Shown here: piece by piece, positions 19,436-27,128 of the stretch
Layout of the letters: each line of letters begins with the position of its first letter
Position numbering within the stretch: position 1 is the stretch's first letter
From: Pseudomonadota bacterium
GTDB lineage: Bacteria > Desulfobacterota > Desulfovibrionia > Desulfovibrionales > Desulfovibrionaceae
DNA: 64,000 bases
Direction of reading: 5' to 3'
Assembly (NCBI GenBank): GCA_023411815.1
Contig: JAEYOJ010000003.1
Location: forward strand, 77,349 to 141,348
Notes under the pieces: model-generated
What the model saw: only the letters and a program-made list of their open reading frames with translations
What the model was told of the DNA's origin: nothing
The model's database searches: none
Made by a program: the position numbers and the translations under genes

Positions 19436-20338
19436 ATGAGCTTCAGGGATTTTCTTCTGGCCTTGCTGGTCGTGGTGCTGTGGGCCTTCAACTTCATCGT
19501 CATCAAGGTCGGCCTGGACGAGTTCCCGCCGCTGCTCTTCTCCTGTCTGCGCTTCGTGGCGGCCGCATTGCCGGCCGTGCTTCTGGTTGGGCGTGGGGCC
19601 ATTCCCTGGCGGGTCATCCTGGGCGTGGGCCTCACGCTCGGCGCGGGCATGTTCTCGTTCCTGACCCTGGGCATGGCCCACGGTGTACCGCCCGGCTTGG
19701 CTTCGCTGCTCATGCAGTTCCAGGCCGTGCTGACGCCGCTTCTGGCCCTGGCCGTGCTCGGCGACCAGCCCTCCGGCTGGCAGAAGACCGGAATCGGCGT
19801 GGCCGTGTCTGGCATCGTGCTCATCGGCTGGGAGCTGTCGGCCTCGGCGACCACACTCGGCCTGCTGCTGGTCCTGTGCGGAGCCGCTTCCTGGGCCATG
19901 GCCAACATCCAGATCAAGCAGGCCGGCAGAATCGACGCTTTCCGGCTGATCATCTGGATGAGCCTGGTGCCGCCCCTGCCCTTGGCCCTGCTCAGCCTCA
20001 TCTTCGAAAGCGGCCAAGCCCAGGCCCTGCGAGGGATGACCTTCACCGGCGTGGCCGCGGTGCTCTACACCGGACTGGCCTCCACGGTGCTGGCCTTCGG
20101 CATCTGGAGCCGGCTCATCCGCAAGCATACGCCCACGGTCGTCGCTCCGTTCTCCCTGCTCGTGCCGGTATTCGGAATGGCCTTCGCGGCCTTGATCTTC
20201 GGAGAAAGCTTCGGCCCACGCCGCCTGCTCGCCGCCGCCCTGGTCTTCTGCGGAGTTTTCCTGGCCGCCCTGGGTCCCCGGCTGTCGCCTCTTCTACAGA
20301 GATTCCGCCCGGTCAGACCGCTGCCGACCAAACCATAG
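19436..20338 (+). CDS. eamA: EamA-family drug/metabolite exporter
   Basis: A 300-residue membrane protein with ten predicted helices in two EamA repeats. The start MSFRDFLLALLVVVLWAFNF and the segment FIVIKVGL are close to Escherichia coli EamA (YdeD), the O-acetylserine/cysteine exporter; GLASLLMQFQAVLTPLLAL and PFSLLVPVFGMAFAALIFGE also match. Cysteine-pathway export is therefore plausible but not proved, as the family is broad. AAGGAG precedes ATG by six bases. A strong terminator follows. Confidence 0.88.
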   Translation: MSFRDFLLALLVVVLWAFNFIVIKVGLDEFPPLLFSCLRFVAAALPAVLLVGRGAIPWRVILGVGLTLGAGMFSFLTLGMAHGVPPGLASLLMQFQAVLTPLLALAVLGDQPSGWQKTGIGVAVSGIVLIGWELSASATTLGLLLVLCGAASWAMANIQIKQAGRIDAFRLIIWMSLVPPLPLALLSLIFESGQAQALRGMTFTGVAAVLYTGLASTVLAFGIWSRLIRKHTPTVVAPFSLLVPVFGMAFAALIFGESFGPRRLLAAALVFCGVFLAALGPRLSPLLQRFRPVRPLPTKP

Positions 20339-20354
20339 ACGCGCACCATTTTCG

Positions 20355-20392
20355 AAAGATCGAGGGCCCGCTCATGCGGGCCCTCGATCTTT
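20355..20392 (+). terminator. Intrinsic terminator after the EamA gene
   Basis: A 17-base perfect stem (AAAGATCGAGGGCCCGC with its complement) around a TCAT loop; the stem ends in TTT on the + strand and also in TTT on the minus strand, so it may work in both directions. Confidence 0.85.
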
Positions 20393-20502
20393 GCGCCTGT
20401 ACGGAGCAATCTGCCAATGAATCGTGGACTTCGGGATGGGTCATGCCTCGCCGGCGTGCTTGAAAACGCCGGCGCTCCCGCCCCACGAGCGGGCAGTTCG
20501 TC

Positions 20503-20643
20503 CTAAAAACGCACGATGCCCATCAGGCCCATTATGATGAGATACAGGGCCACGATGTAGTTGAGCAGTTTGGGCATGAGGAGAATGAGAACGCCGCTCA
20601 CAAGGGCGATGATCGCCTGCATGTTGTGCAAGTTGATGTACAT
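20503..20643 (-). CDS. Small membrane protein, DUF3096 family
   Basis: A 46-residue hydrophobic protein starting MYINLHNMQAIIALVSGVLI and ending IMGLMGIVRF. It has two membrane segments around a short PKLLNYI turn, the complete DUF3096 pattern. Start ATG 20643 is preceded by AGGAGGCGGC. Function is unknown; members are widespread tiny inner-membrane proteins. Confidence 0.85.
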   Translation of the reverse strand: MYINLHNMQAIIALVSGVLILLMPKLLNYIVALYLIIMGLMGIVRF

Positions 20644-20817
20644 GCCGCCTCCTGGCTGGATTGAGTGTGGAGAACCGATCAAAGAAGTTCAGCGCCAGAC
20701 ATTTTGCAAAAGGCGTTCCCTTCATCGGATCGAATTCCCATACCCCCTGGGCGGATTACATCTCACGACGCGTGCCGCGAAGTTCTCAAAAAAAATGTTT
20801 CCATCTGCCGCGCCGGT

Positions 20818-21474
20818 TCATGCCGGCATGCGCACGCTGAGGCCGGAGCCGGGAGCTCCGGGCAAGGCTTCGCCGGTCTCCTCGTCGGGGTTGCGGCGCA
20901 GCCTGCCGAGCAGGTAGTCGGCATCGATGCCCCGGCCGGCTTCCACCTCGCGCGCATGGTCCGCGTTCTCTGCTCCGGGTACCGGGTAGGACAGGTGCAG
21001 GTTGGCCCCGGCCTCTATCTTGTAGATCTCCACCTGGCCCAGGCCAGATTCGAGCACCCTGCGGCAGACGCCGCGGGAGTAGTAGCGGTTGAATTCGTCG
21101 GCGGCCATGTTCTCGATGACGTCCGTGGAGACCTCGGCCGGGCTCCTGCCCGCGGTCTCGGCGTTGGGCTCCTCTATGCGTGTCCTCCCGCGAGTGTCGT
21201 GCCGCCTGCGCTGTGTCATGCCCACTGCCCCGGAGTCGGCCTCTTCGATGCGCACCATGCCCGGCTTGTCCAGGCCATGGGCCAGCCAGGCGTCGTCATG
21301 GTGCTTGAGGGCTTCGCGCAACAGCCATCTGTACTCCTCGCGTCCCCGCTCCGTGAGCAGCGGAGGATAGTACAAGGCGCCCTTCTGCTCGTCCTCGTCC
21401 AGCTCCACGAGCATCCAACGCCGCGTCTCCTCGTCCAGGCTGTCGAAAGCATTTCCTATTCTGCGCGTGACCAT
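20818..21474 (-). CDS. Hypothetical acidic cytosolic protein
   Basis: A 218-residue protein starting MVTRRIGNAFDSLDEETRRW, not recognised. It is charged and soluble, with no signal peptide or membrane segment; the middle has a low-complexity basic patch (TQRRRHDTRGRTRIEE) and the C-terminal part contains YYSRGVCRRVLES and GLGQVEIYKIEAGANLHL. AGGAGG upstream of ATG 21474 fixes the start. Codon use matches its neighbours, so it is probably a real lineage-specific gene. Confidence 0.65.
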   Translation of the reverse strand: MVTRRIGNAFDSLDEETRRWMLVELDEDEQKGALYYPPLLTERGREEYRWLLREALKHHDDAWLAHGLDKPGMVRIEEADSGAVGMTQRRRHDTRGRTRIEEPNAETAGRSPAEVSTDVIENMAADEFNRYYSRGVCRRVLESGLGQVEIYKIEAGANLHLSYPVPGAENADHAREVEAGRGIDADYLLGRLRRNPDEETGEALPGAPGSGLSVRMPA

Positions 21475-21590
21475 GGCTCCTCCTTGGTGGGCTCGCGTTG
21501 TGGGTTTGCATGCCGCGGCCAGGCCGCGAATCTCCATGTTAGGCCACGATACGCCCCAAAAGGCAAGGAGGAGCAGGCGAGCCGGGCGGA

Positions 21591-22265
21591 TCAGCGCGAG
21601 CGGGACTCCGGAGGGATGTGCGCCATGGAAAGGGGACGGAGCAGTGGGACCGAGCGCTCCCCGGACAGGCCGATCCGCATGATGGCGCCATTGGGGATGA
21701 ACAGCCCCGCGCGCAGCCCCCGAAACATGGCCATGGCCCGCAATGGGTCCTGGCGATAATCAAGGAAGCTCTCGAACAGCAGCATGAAGAAGGCGCGCAT
21801 GATCTGCCCATGGCTGAAGAGCAGGGTGAAGCCTTGCATGCGCCTGAGCCGCTCACAGGAGGCCTCCACCCGGCCGAGCATGTCTAGAAAACTCTCGGTG
21901 CCGCCGCCCTCGACATACGCCGGCTCAAGCCTGTCCCAGTACTCGTCGACCATGGGCCTGCGCTGCTCCAGGGTCGTGCCGTCATATTTCGACGGCAGGA
22001 GGTAGGTGAACTCCTGCAGCGGCCATTCCTCCACGACAACATCCGGGAAACGCGCCAGGGTCGGCTCGGCGGTCTGCCTCGTACGGATATAGGGGCTGAC
22101 GATGATCCGCCCGGGACGTTCGGGAATGGCCTCCGCGACCAGTGCTGCCTGACGTCGTCCCAGGTCGGTCAGGCTGGCCGATCCCGGAGCCGTGGTCACC
22201 TCGCCCGCATTGGCCATGCTCTGGCCGTGACGAATGATCCAAATTTCGTGGTCTAGACCATGCAT
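21591..22265 (-). CDS. Histidine phosphatase family protein (phosphoglycerate-mutase-like)
   Basis: A 224-residue protein with the catalytic motif IIRHGQSMANAG near residue 10, the supporting Arg in SPYIRTRQTAEP, and the second His in LLFSHGQIMRAFF near residue 150. These are the full set for the branch 1 histidine phosphatase fold. The phosphorylated substrate is unknown. It stands alone, divergent from the DUF2914 gene. Confidence 0.88.
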   Translation of the reverse strand: MHGLDHEIWIIRHGQSMANAGEVTTAPGSASLTDLGRRQAALVAEAIPERPGRIIVSPYIRTRQTAEPTLARFPDVVVEEWPLQEFTYLLPSKYDGTTLEQRRPMVDEYWDRLEPAYVEGGGTESFLDMLGRVEASCERLRRMQGFTLLFSHGQIMRAFFMLLFESFLDYRQDPLRAMAMFRGLRAGLFIPNGAIMRIGLSGERSVPLLRPLSMAHIPPESRSR

Positions 22266-22355
22266 CGGTCACGTCCGACATAGCGCGGAAGCATTACGGG
22301 CATGCAGTGTCCCTGATGAGCTCCAGCTTGAGCATGATATTTCCCAGATTGTTTT

Positions 22356-22384
22356 TTGACATGCCCGTGGGCAGCCTGTATGGT
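22356..22384 (+). promoter_or_regulatory. Putative sigma-70 promoter of the DUF2914 gene
   Basis: A consensus TTGACA at 22356-22361 and TATGGT at 22379-22384 with a 17-base spacer, about 50 bases before the start codon. Confidence 0.65.
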
Positions 22385-22433
22385 TATTGCATTATCAGAA
22401 TCAAGGCCGACAACCCAACATGGGAGGGAAGAC

Positions 22434-22889
22434 ATGAAAAAGACCATGGTGCTCCTTGTCACGCTCATTGCGCCGCTGCTGGCGGCCTGCCCGGCTTTCG
22501 CTCAAGTCCTGGTCGTCGAGGCCGCCCTGTGTGAGGATGTCGTGAATCGCCAGCCCGTGGACCTTATCACCTCGGACGAGGAAGCCAAGCTGCCCGTGGT
22601 CGAGGCGGGCAAGGTCGGACAGGTCTTCCTGTGGACCAAGATCAAGGCTGCCGAGGAAACCATTCTGGTGCATTCCTGGTACAAGGAGAATCCCGACGTC
22701 ACCCAAATCGGACCGGACATGCACCCGATGTCCCAAATCGAGCTGCGGATATCCCCGAGCGACGGGTTCCGCACCTGGAGCACCGCAAGCCTCATGCCCG
22801 GAGTCTCCGAGGGTGTCTGGCGCGTGACCGTTGCCACTGCCGCCGATCCGGGCGCCATCCTTTACCAGGAGTCCTTCCAGGTAAAGTAG
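22434..22889 (+). CDS. DUF2914 domain secreted protein
   Basis: A 151-residue protein with a signal peptide (MKKTMVLLVTLIAPLLAACPAFA) and a beta-rich domain containing VEAALCEDVVNRQPVD, VFLWTKIKAAEE and HSWYKENPDV. This matches DUF2914, a small extracytoplasmic domain of unknown role often attached to regulators. GGGAGGG precedes ATG 22434, and a consensus promoter lies upstream. A small hairpin at 22900-22916 follows. Confidence 0.8.
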   Translation: MKKTMVLLVTLIAPLLAACPAFAQVLVVEAALCEDVVNRQPVDLITSDEEAKLPVVEAGKVGQVFLWTKIKAAEETILVHSWYKENPDVTQIGPDMHPMSQIELRISPSDGFRTWSTASLMPGVSEGVWRVTVATAADPGAILYQESFQVK

Positions 22890-23005
22890 CCTTGGACTCG
22901 GCCGCTGAAAGCGGCCTGGCATGAATTGGTTCCGCCGGCACGCATCGGGTTCATGACAATGCGATTCCATGCGGCCGGCCAGCGCATGACATCAGGAAGG
23001 GCTCC

Positions 23006-23251
23006 ATGAAAGGCAAGCGACTTGTGGGCGTGGGAATCCTCGTGGCGGTTATGGGCATCCTCGGGCGTTTCCTGGCCGAGGACTACCTGCAAAAGCATCC
23101 CGGCAGAGGCTTCCTTGGCTCGGTTCTCGGCAAGCTAGGCGGCGATGTGCCCTGGCAAACCCAGCTCGCCCTGTTTTTCAATGAATACGGCTTCATTCTG
23201 GCCGGCGTGGGCGCGGCCCTCTTCCTGGTGGGTTTCATCGCCAGGCGCTAG
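23006..23251 (+). CDS. Small membrane protein (DUF2905-like)
   Basis: An 81-residue protein with two membrane segments (GVGILVAVMGILGRFL and FILAGVGAALFLVGFI) joined by a loop containing LGKLGGDVPW, which resembles the GxxPGDI loop of DUF2905 proteins; assignment is tentative. AGGAAG precedes ATG. Its stop codon shares CTAG with the stop of the convergent gene. Confidence 0.65.
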   Translation: MKGKRLVGVGILVAVMGILGRFLAEDYLQKHPGRGFLGSVLGKLGGDVPWQTQLALFFNEYGFILAGVGAALFLVGFIARR

Positions 23252-24183
23252 GTTCCACATCCGCGCGCGCCCTGGAAATCAGGGAAAAGAGAGAAAAGCT
23301 GCCGCTCGACCCGAAAGGCATAGCGGTCCAGCCCGAAGACTTCGCCGCCGATGAGCACCCGGCCGCTTTCAAAGCGCAGGCGCAGAGGCACGGTATCCAC
23401 GGCGTCCTCCTCGCACAGGCTTTGCCGCTTGCCCGGGGCGAAACGGCGGGTCTGTCCGCCGCACGTTGCGATCACGGCGCAATCCGTGCTGGCCAGCGCT
23501 TCCAGCCTGCCCTCGGGGGCGAAGGCCAGCGAATTCACGTCGCCGCTCACGCCCAACGCTTCGCTGTCATAGGTCCTGAGCCTGCCTATGGGCGTCGGCA
23601 CCTCCAGGGGCTCGGCCGGTTCCAGGGAGCGCAAGGCGCCGTCTTCATAAAACGACAAGCCGAGCCTTGCCCTTATCCGACCCAGGGGAGTGTCAATCTC
23701 CGCCTCCTCGCCTCGCCACAAGGTCAGGCTGCGCAGTGCGCCCGACGGGTGGAAATGCGCGCAAATCAGCCTGGCCTCCACGCGGCCGGCGGGTGTCTCC
23801 AGGGTCAACGGCTCGGCCAGCCGCTGCTCGTCCTCCCAGGTCCAGGCACCCGAGAGCTTGCCGTTGAGCGGAAAAACCCTCCGCACTGCCCCGGACGGAT
23901 GAAAGCTCACCAGTTCCGCAGGCATCTCGCCAAGGGGTGTGGAGACGCGAACCTGGGTTTCCAGCGGCAGCGATTTGAGCGCGCCGCCCGGATGAAACGT
24001 TACCGGCTCGACCCTGGGCTTGCGCAGATCCTCGCCCGAGTATTGAGGCACGAGCCGCCCCAGGGGCGTTTCCAATGGATTGGCCTGTCCCGGCCAGACC
24101 TCGCTGGGCGAGCCGTCGTCATGGAAGGTCGCGAAGGTCACGCCTGTCAGCGCCCCGTATCTCGTGTTAACATCCTGAGTCAT
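23248..24183 (-). CDS. Repeat protein with six FHPSGA-type units
   Basis: A 311-residue soluble protein without a signal peptide. It consists of repeating units of roughly 40-50 residues, each with a core like F-H-P-S-G-A-L/V-R-S/R and a following E/S-TPLGR element (for example VTFHPGGALKSL, VSFHPSGAVRRV, AHFHPSGALRSL, LSFYEDGALRSL, LAFAPEGRLEAL). The pattern recalls MORN-type or beta-solenoid repeats; function unknown. GGAGAG before ATG 24183 sets the start; the longer frame to 24372 lacks support. Confidence 0.75.
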   Translation of the reverse strand: MTQDVNTRYGALTGVTFATFHDDGSPSEVWPGQANPLETPLGRLVPQYSGEDLRKPRVEPVTFHPGGALKSLPLETQVRVSTPLGEMPAELVSFHPSGAVRRVFPLNGKLSGAWTWEDEQRLAEPLTLETPAGRVEARLICAHFHPSGALRSLTLWRGEEAEIDTPLGRIRARLGLSFYEDGALRSLEPAEPLEVPTPIGRLRTYDSEALGVSGDVNSLAFAPEGRLEALASTDCAVIATCGGQTRRFAPGKRQSLCEEDAVDTVPLRLRFESGRVLIGGEVFGLDRYAFRVERQLFSLFPDFQGARGCGT

Positions 24184-24302
24184 TGTCTCTCCAAATTCAA
24201 AAGAATACGCGGCGCGAAACCGGAGCGGACGGCAACCGGCGTCGGCCGCAAACGGCATCGCCGCGGGCTGTTCAGCACTTCGGCTCTGGGCTATGCTCCG
24301 GC

Positions 24303-24334
24303 ACGGCCACACGGCCACACGGCCACGCGGCCAA
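24303..24334. repeat. Short tandem repeat, 8-base unit
   Basis: Three perfect copies of ACGGCCAC followed by one imperfect copy (GCGGCCAA), lying between divergent genes and about 30 bases ahead of the start codon at 24363. Confidence 0.8.
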
Positions 24335-24362
24335 CCCGCACCCCATATCAGGAAGTCGCGCC

Positions 24363-24851
24363 ATGCCAGCAATATCCCGCCTCAGCATCAACCTGGTTTC
24401 GATCCTGTTTGTCCTGGCGGCCGTCGCATCCGTTCCGGCCCTGGAGTTCGCTCCTTCGCCAGGCTGGGAAAAGGGCGGAGCTTACGACCGGCACTACGAT
24501 CCCAACAAGCTCGTAGCCCTGGAAGGCACGCTGCTCGGCTACGAAAGGATACGGCCCCTGCCGGACATGAGCCCGGGCCTTGCCGCCACGCTGCGCATCG
24601 GCGGCGGCAAGACGCTGACCGCACACCTGGGGCCCGAAACCTATGTGGGGTTCCTGCCCGAAGTCATCCATCCGGGAGCCGACCTCAAGCTCACGGGCGC
24701 GTTCGCCACCATCGCGGGGCAATCCGTGTTCATGGCTTCCAAGATCCGCAACGCCGAGGTCTTCGAACTCAAGTTGCGCTCCACGCACAACGGCGCTCCC
24801 TATTGGGGCATGGACCGCGCCGAGCTGATCGAGGAGAAGCTGGAGGATTAG
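24363..24851 (+). CDS. Hypothetical secreted protein
   Basis: A 162-residue protein with a signal peptide (cleavage probably after VASVPALE or close by). The mature part begins with APSPGWEKGGAYDRHYDPN, then a small beta-rich domain with LVALEGTLLGYERI and GGKTLTAHLGPETYVG, resembling OB-fold-like periplasmic domains, but I do not recognise a named family. AGGAAG eight bases before ATG 24363 supports the start. It stands alone. Confidence 0.7.
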   Translation: MPAISRLSINLVSILFVLAAVASVPALEFAPSPGWEKGGAYDRHYDPNKLVALEGTLLGYERIRPLPDMSPGLAATLRIGGGKTLTAHLGPETYVGFLPEVIHPGADLKLTGAFATIAGQSVFMASKIRNAEVFELKLRSTHNGAPYWGMDRAELIEEKLED

Positions 24852-24964
24852 GCCCATCAAAATTCCGGCAGCCGCGCTCCTCCTCGTGCCCAAGGGCTAG
24901 CGGGCGATTGGCTTCGTTTCGTCTTTTCACGGACGTCCTACGTCAGCTTCCTTCCCCAAGCTCT

Positions 24965-25043
24965 TGCCATCAAGCCTTATTTTACCAGAAAACCGTCCGA
25001 GGCCCAAGTCCGGACCTCTTGATGGCAGGCAGTACCGGCCTGC
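24965..25043. repeat. Inverted repeats downstream of the secreted-protein gene
   Basis: TGCCATCAAG (24965-24974) pairs with CTTGATGGCA (25018-25027) across a 43-base loop, and GGCAGGC at about 25025 pairs with GCCTGCC ending at 25043. No gene is visible in this gap. Confidence 0.5.
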
Positions 25044-25058
25044 CTCCTCTCTCTCTGT

Positions 25059-25186
25059 TAGAGCATTTTGCTTTTGAAAATGCTCTGCAAGCCATGCGTC
25101 GGCATGGCTTGCAGCCGCGTAGGCGTAGGCGCAATTCACTTGCGCCGTAAACGCCGGAGCGGGCGTCTTAAAGGCAATCTGCTCTA
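25059..25186. repeat. Structured 128-base element with inverted termini (REP/MITE-like)
   Basis: The element begins TAGAGCA and ends TGCTCTA, a 7-base terminal inverted repeat. Inside are four stem-loops: AGAGCATTTT / AAAATGCTCT (25060-25086), TGCAAGCCATGC / GCATGGCTTGCA with a GTCG loop (25086-25113), GGCGCAA / TTGCGCC (25128-25146), and ACGCC / GGCGT (25151-25166). The right terminal CTA supplies the TAG stop of the minus-strand STAS gene. This architecture is typical of small non-coding repeats scattered in intergenic DNA; copy number in the genome cannot be seen here. Confidence 0.7.
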
Positions 25187-25519
25187 GGCGACCTTGGCAA
25201 GGGCCTCCTCTTCGGTCGCCACGACGGGAATGATGGATATGAAGCCGGACAGATCGAACACTTCCCGGATATAGTCCCGCATGCAGCACAGGGCTAACCC
25301 ACCGCCTCCGGTCTTGATCTCCCTGGCGGCCTTGAGCAGCACGCGCAGCCCCGCGCTGGAGATATAATCCAGACCTTCGAGATTGACGGCGATATGCGTC
25401 TCCCCGACCTGGATCGCAGACATGAGCCGCTCCTCGAATTGCGGCGCAGTGGCTGAATCGAGCCGGCCGGTCACGCGAATGACCAGAGTTCCGTTCCCCT
25501 TGCGCTCGTCGATATTCAT
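25184..25519 (-). CDS. STAS-domain anti-sigma-factor-antagonist-like protein
   Basis: A 111-residue single STAS domain like SpoIIAA/RsbV. It begins MNIDERKGNGTLVIRVTGRL and carries LEGLDYISSAGLRVLLKAA, where the second Ser of ISSAG is the usual phosphorylation site. Its partner is probably the ATP-binding protein encoded 31 bases upstream, which would phosphorylate it. It is the last gene of the minus-strand operon beginning at 29616, and its stop codon lies at the edge of a repeat element. Confidence 0.92.
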   Translation of the reverse strand: MNIDERKGNGTLVIRVTGRLDSATAPQFEERLMSAIQVGETHIAVNLEGLDYISSAGLRVLLKAAREIKTGGGGLALCCMRDYIREVFDLSGFISIIPVVATEEEALAKVA

Positions 25520-25550
25520 GGTTCCCCTTCCTCGTCCGCCTTGGCGAAGT

Positions 25551-25976
25551 TCACCCGCGGCAGGTTTTGGCTTTCTTGGTCAAGGTGATCCGGTTGCGGT
25601 TCCCCATGCGCTCGTAGCTCATGGCATCCGTCAGGTTGCGCACGAGGTGTATTCCAAGGCCGCCGATACAACGTTCCTCCAGGGAGCACAGCAGGTCCGG
25701 CGCTTCCGCCTTGCACGGATCGAAGGCCTGGCCGTCGTCTTCGATCACGGCCCGCAGGTCCTCCCCCTTCACTCGCAGGGAGACGCCGATGAAGCTCAAG
25801 CCGCCGCCGCGGTTGCCATGGGTGATGATGTTCGTGACCAACTCATCCAAAGCCAGGTTGAGCTCGAAGACGAACGACGCGGGCAGGCCATGCTCGCGGC
25901 CGAAATCGTCCACGAAGCTGCTCAAACTCTCCAGCTGCGTCAGGTCACCTGACAGGGTTAGATGCCTCTCGGCCAT
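25551..25976 (-). CDS. ATP-binding anti-sigma-type serine kinase (RsbW/SpoIIAB-like)
   Basis: A 141-residue GHKL ATPase domain: N box ELNLALDELVTNIITHG, G1 box EDDGQAFDP, and GGLGIHLVRNLTD. This is the HATPase_c_2 family that phosphorylates STAS partners and holds a sigma factor or another target. It is adjacent to the STAS gene, so a partner-switching pair is likely. No PP2C phosphatase or sigma factor is encoded in the window, so the regulated target is unknown. Confidence 0.9.
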   Translation of the reverse strand: MAERHLTLSGDLTQLESLSSFVDDFGREHGLPASFVFELNLALDELVTNIITHGNRGGGLSFIGVSLRVKGEDLRAVIEDDGQAFDPCKAEAPDLLCSLEERCIGGLGIHLVRNLTDAMSYERMGNRNRITLTKKAKTCRG

Positions 25977-25986
25977 ATTTCCATGC

Positions 25987-26607
25987 CTATTTAGGCAAAT
26001 ACCAATCGAATGACGGAACCTTGCCCATGCCTTTCCGCCGGCCTTTGCCCTTCTCCCTGGTCTCGCCGCAGGCCTTTTCGCGGATCATCGCGGTGCGGTT
26101 GGCCAGTCTGATGGAATTGCCCTCAGTATAGCTCGTGTCGTTGCCGGAATAGTGCTGCAAGATTAGGCTTATGGAATCGCCGTTTTCATCCGTGAATCCC
26201 CATTTCCAGGTATGCAGGGTTCCGAACGGATCACCGCGCCATTCACCACGCCCATAACGGCGTTGCAAGACCTGCTGGAGACGTTCGAAAAATGCGAGTG
26301 AGGAGTCCTCGTACTTGAGCTTGATACGCATGATCTTTCCGGTTTCATTGCAGTTCCCGTAGATCAGATAGCCATTGTGGAAGCCAGGCAGGTTCTTGAC
26401 CGCCACCTGCTTGAACCACTCCTGGTTCCAGATGGTCCCGGCCGAATCCATGTCCAGGTACGCGGCGGAGGACGAGACATCCTGGCCCAGGGTATACGCG
26501 GCCAGAGTCTTCGGCGCGTCGGTCGCTGCCAGGGCCTCCGGCCTCCCCGGCAGAAGCGAAATGCACAGGAGCATGGCCGGGACCCATGCATATATGCTGA
26601 TCCTCAT
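25987..26607 (-). CDS. Hypothetical secreted protein in the partner-switch operon
   Basis: A 206-residue protein starting MRISIYAWVPAMLLCISLL with a signal peptide ending near ALAATDA. The mature region contains AYTLGQDVSSSAAYLDMDSA, a globular middle with FFERLQQVLQRRYG, HTWKWGFTDENGDSISLILQ, and a basic C-terminus. Not recognised as a named family. ATG 26607 overlaps the stop of the upstream gene (ATGA), which fixes the start and implies translational coupling. Confidence 0.75.
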   Translation of the reverse strand: MRISIYAWVPAMLLCISLLPGRPEALAATDAPKTLAAYTLGQDVSSSAAYLDMDSAGTIWNQEWFKQVAVKNLPGFHNGYLIYGNCNETGKIMRIKLKYEDSSLAFFERLQQVLQRRYGRGEWRGDPFGTLHTWKWGFTDENGDSISLILQHYSGNDTSYTEGNSIRLANRTAMIREKACGETREKGKGRRKGMGKVPSFDWYLPK

Positions 26608-27128
26608 ATCAGGCTTACCCCCATGCGGCTGCGGCACAGCTCGCAGATTTCAGCGTGATCCAGGAAGAAGCGGCTCTCCCAGCTGCTCACGCTCTTGACC
26701 ACAGCAACGAGCAGTTTGGGCACAATGTCCGGGAACTGGCTCAATGTTTTGGCAAAACGCTCGCGGGTGAGAGTCAGGCAGGTGGTTTCGCCCACGGCGC
26801 GCAGGGAGAACAGACGGTTCGTGTCCGCCAGCAGAGACAGGCCTCCGATGAAGGCGCCCGGCAGATAATCCGACAGGGCTTTGGTGCGGCCCATGTCGTC
26901 GCGCAACAGTTCCGCGCGACCGGACAGGATGTGGAAGGCCTTGCCCTCGGGGTCGTCCTGTCGGAAGAGATACTCGCCGGCTCCAAAGCGCTCCCGCTCG
27001 CACAGGTAGGCCAAGACCTTGAGAGGTTCAAGCGGCAGGCCGGAAAAGAAGGATATCTCGCGTAAGAGCGCCAGGTTCTCGGCATACTCGCTGGACCTAG
27101 GCAGTCTGTCTTCCTCGGACGAGTTCAT
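26604..27128 (-). CDS. Cyclic-nucleotide-binding-domain protein
   Basis: A 174-residue protein with one cNMP-binding domain: FFSGLPLEPLKVLAYLC, the beta-roll segment GAGEYLFRQDDPEGKAFHILSGRAEL, and GAFIGGLSLLADTNRLFSLRAVGET in the phosphate-binding cassette region. No DNA-binding helix-turn-helix follows, so it is not a Crp-type regulator; the C-terminus is helical with CELC near its end. It overlaps the ABC transporter stop by 32 bases and the next gene by four, so it is coupled within the operon. Confidence 0.87.
   Translation of the reverse strand: MNSSEEDRLPRSSEYAENLALLREISFFSGLPLEPLKVLAYLCERERFGAGEYLFRQDDPEGKAFHILSGRAELLRDDMGRTKALSDYLPGAFIGGLSLLADTNRLFSLRAVGETTCLTLTRERFAKTLSQFPDIVPKLLVAVVKSVSSWESRFFLDHAEICELCRSRMGVSLI

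Noticed and set aside
18809..20128. Long minus-strand open frame of about 440 codons opposite the EamA gene
   Set aside because: It has Gln/His/Gly/Arg-rich composition typical of the antisense of GC-rich genes; the + strand reading is a clear EamA transporter.
24927..25289. Minus-strand open frame of 120 codons covering the repeat element
   Set aside because: It runs through the inverted-repeat element and overlaps the STAS gene in another frame; no ribosome binding site or domain supports it.
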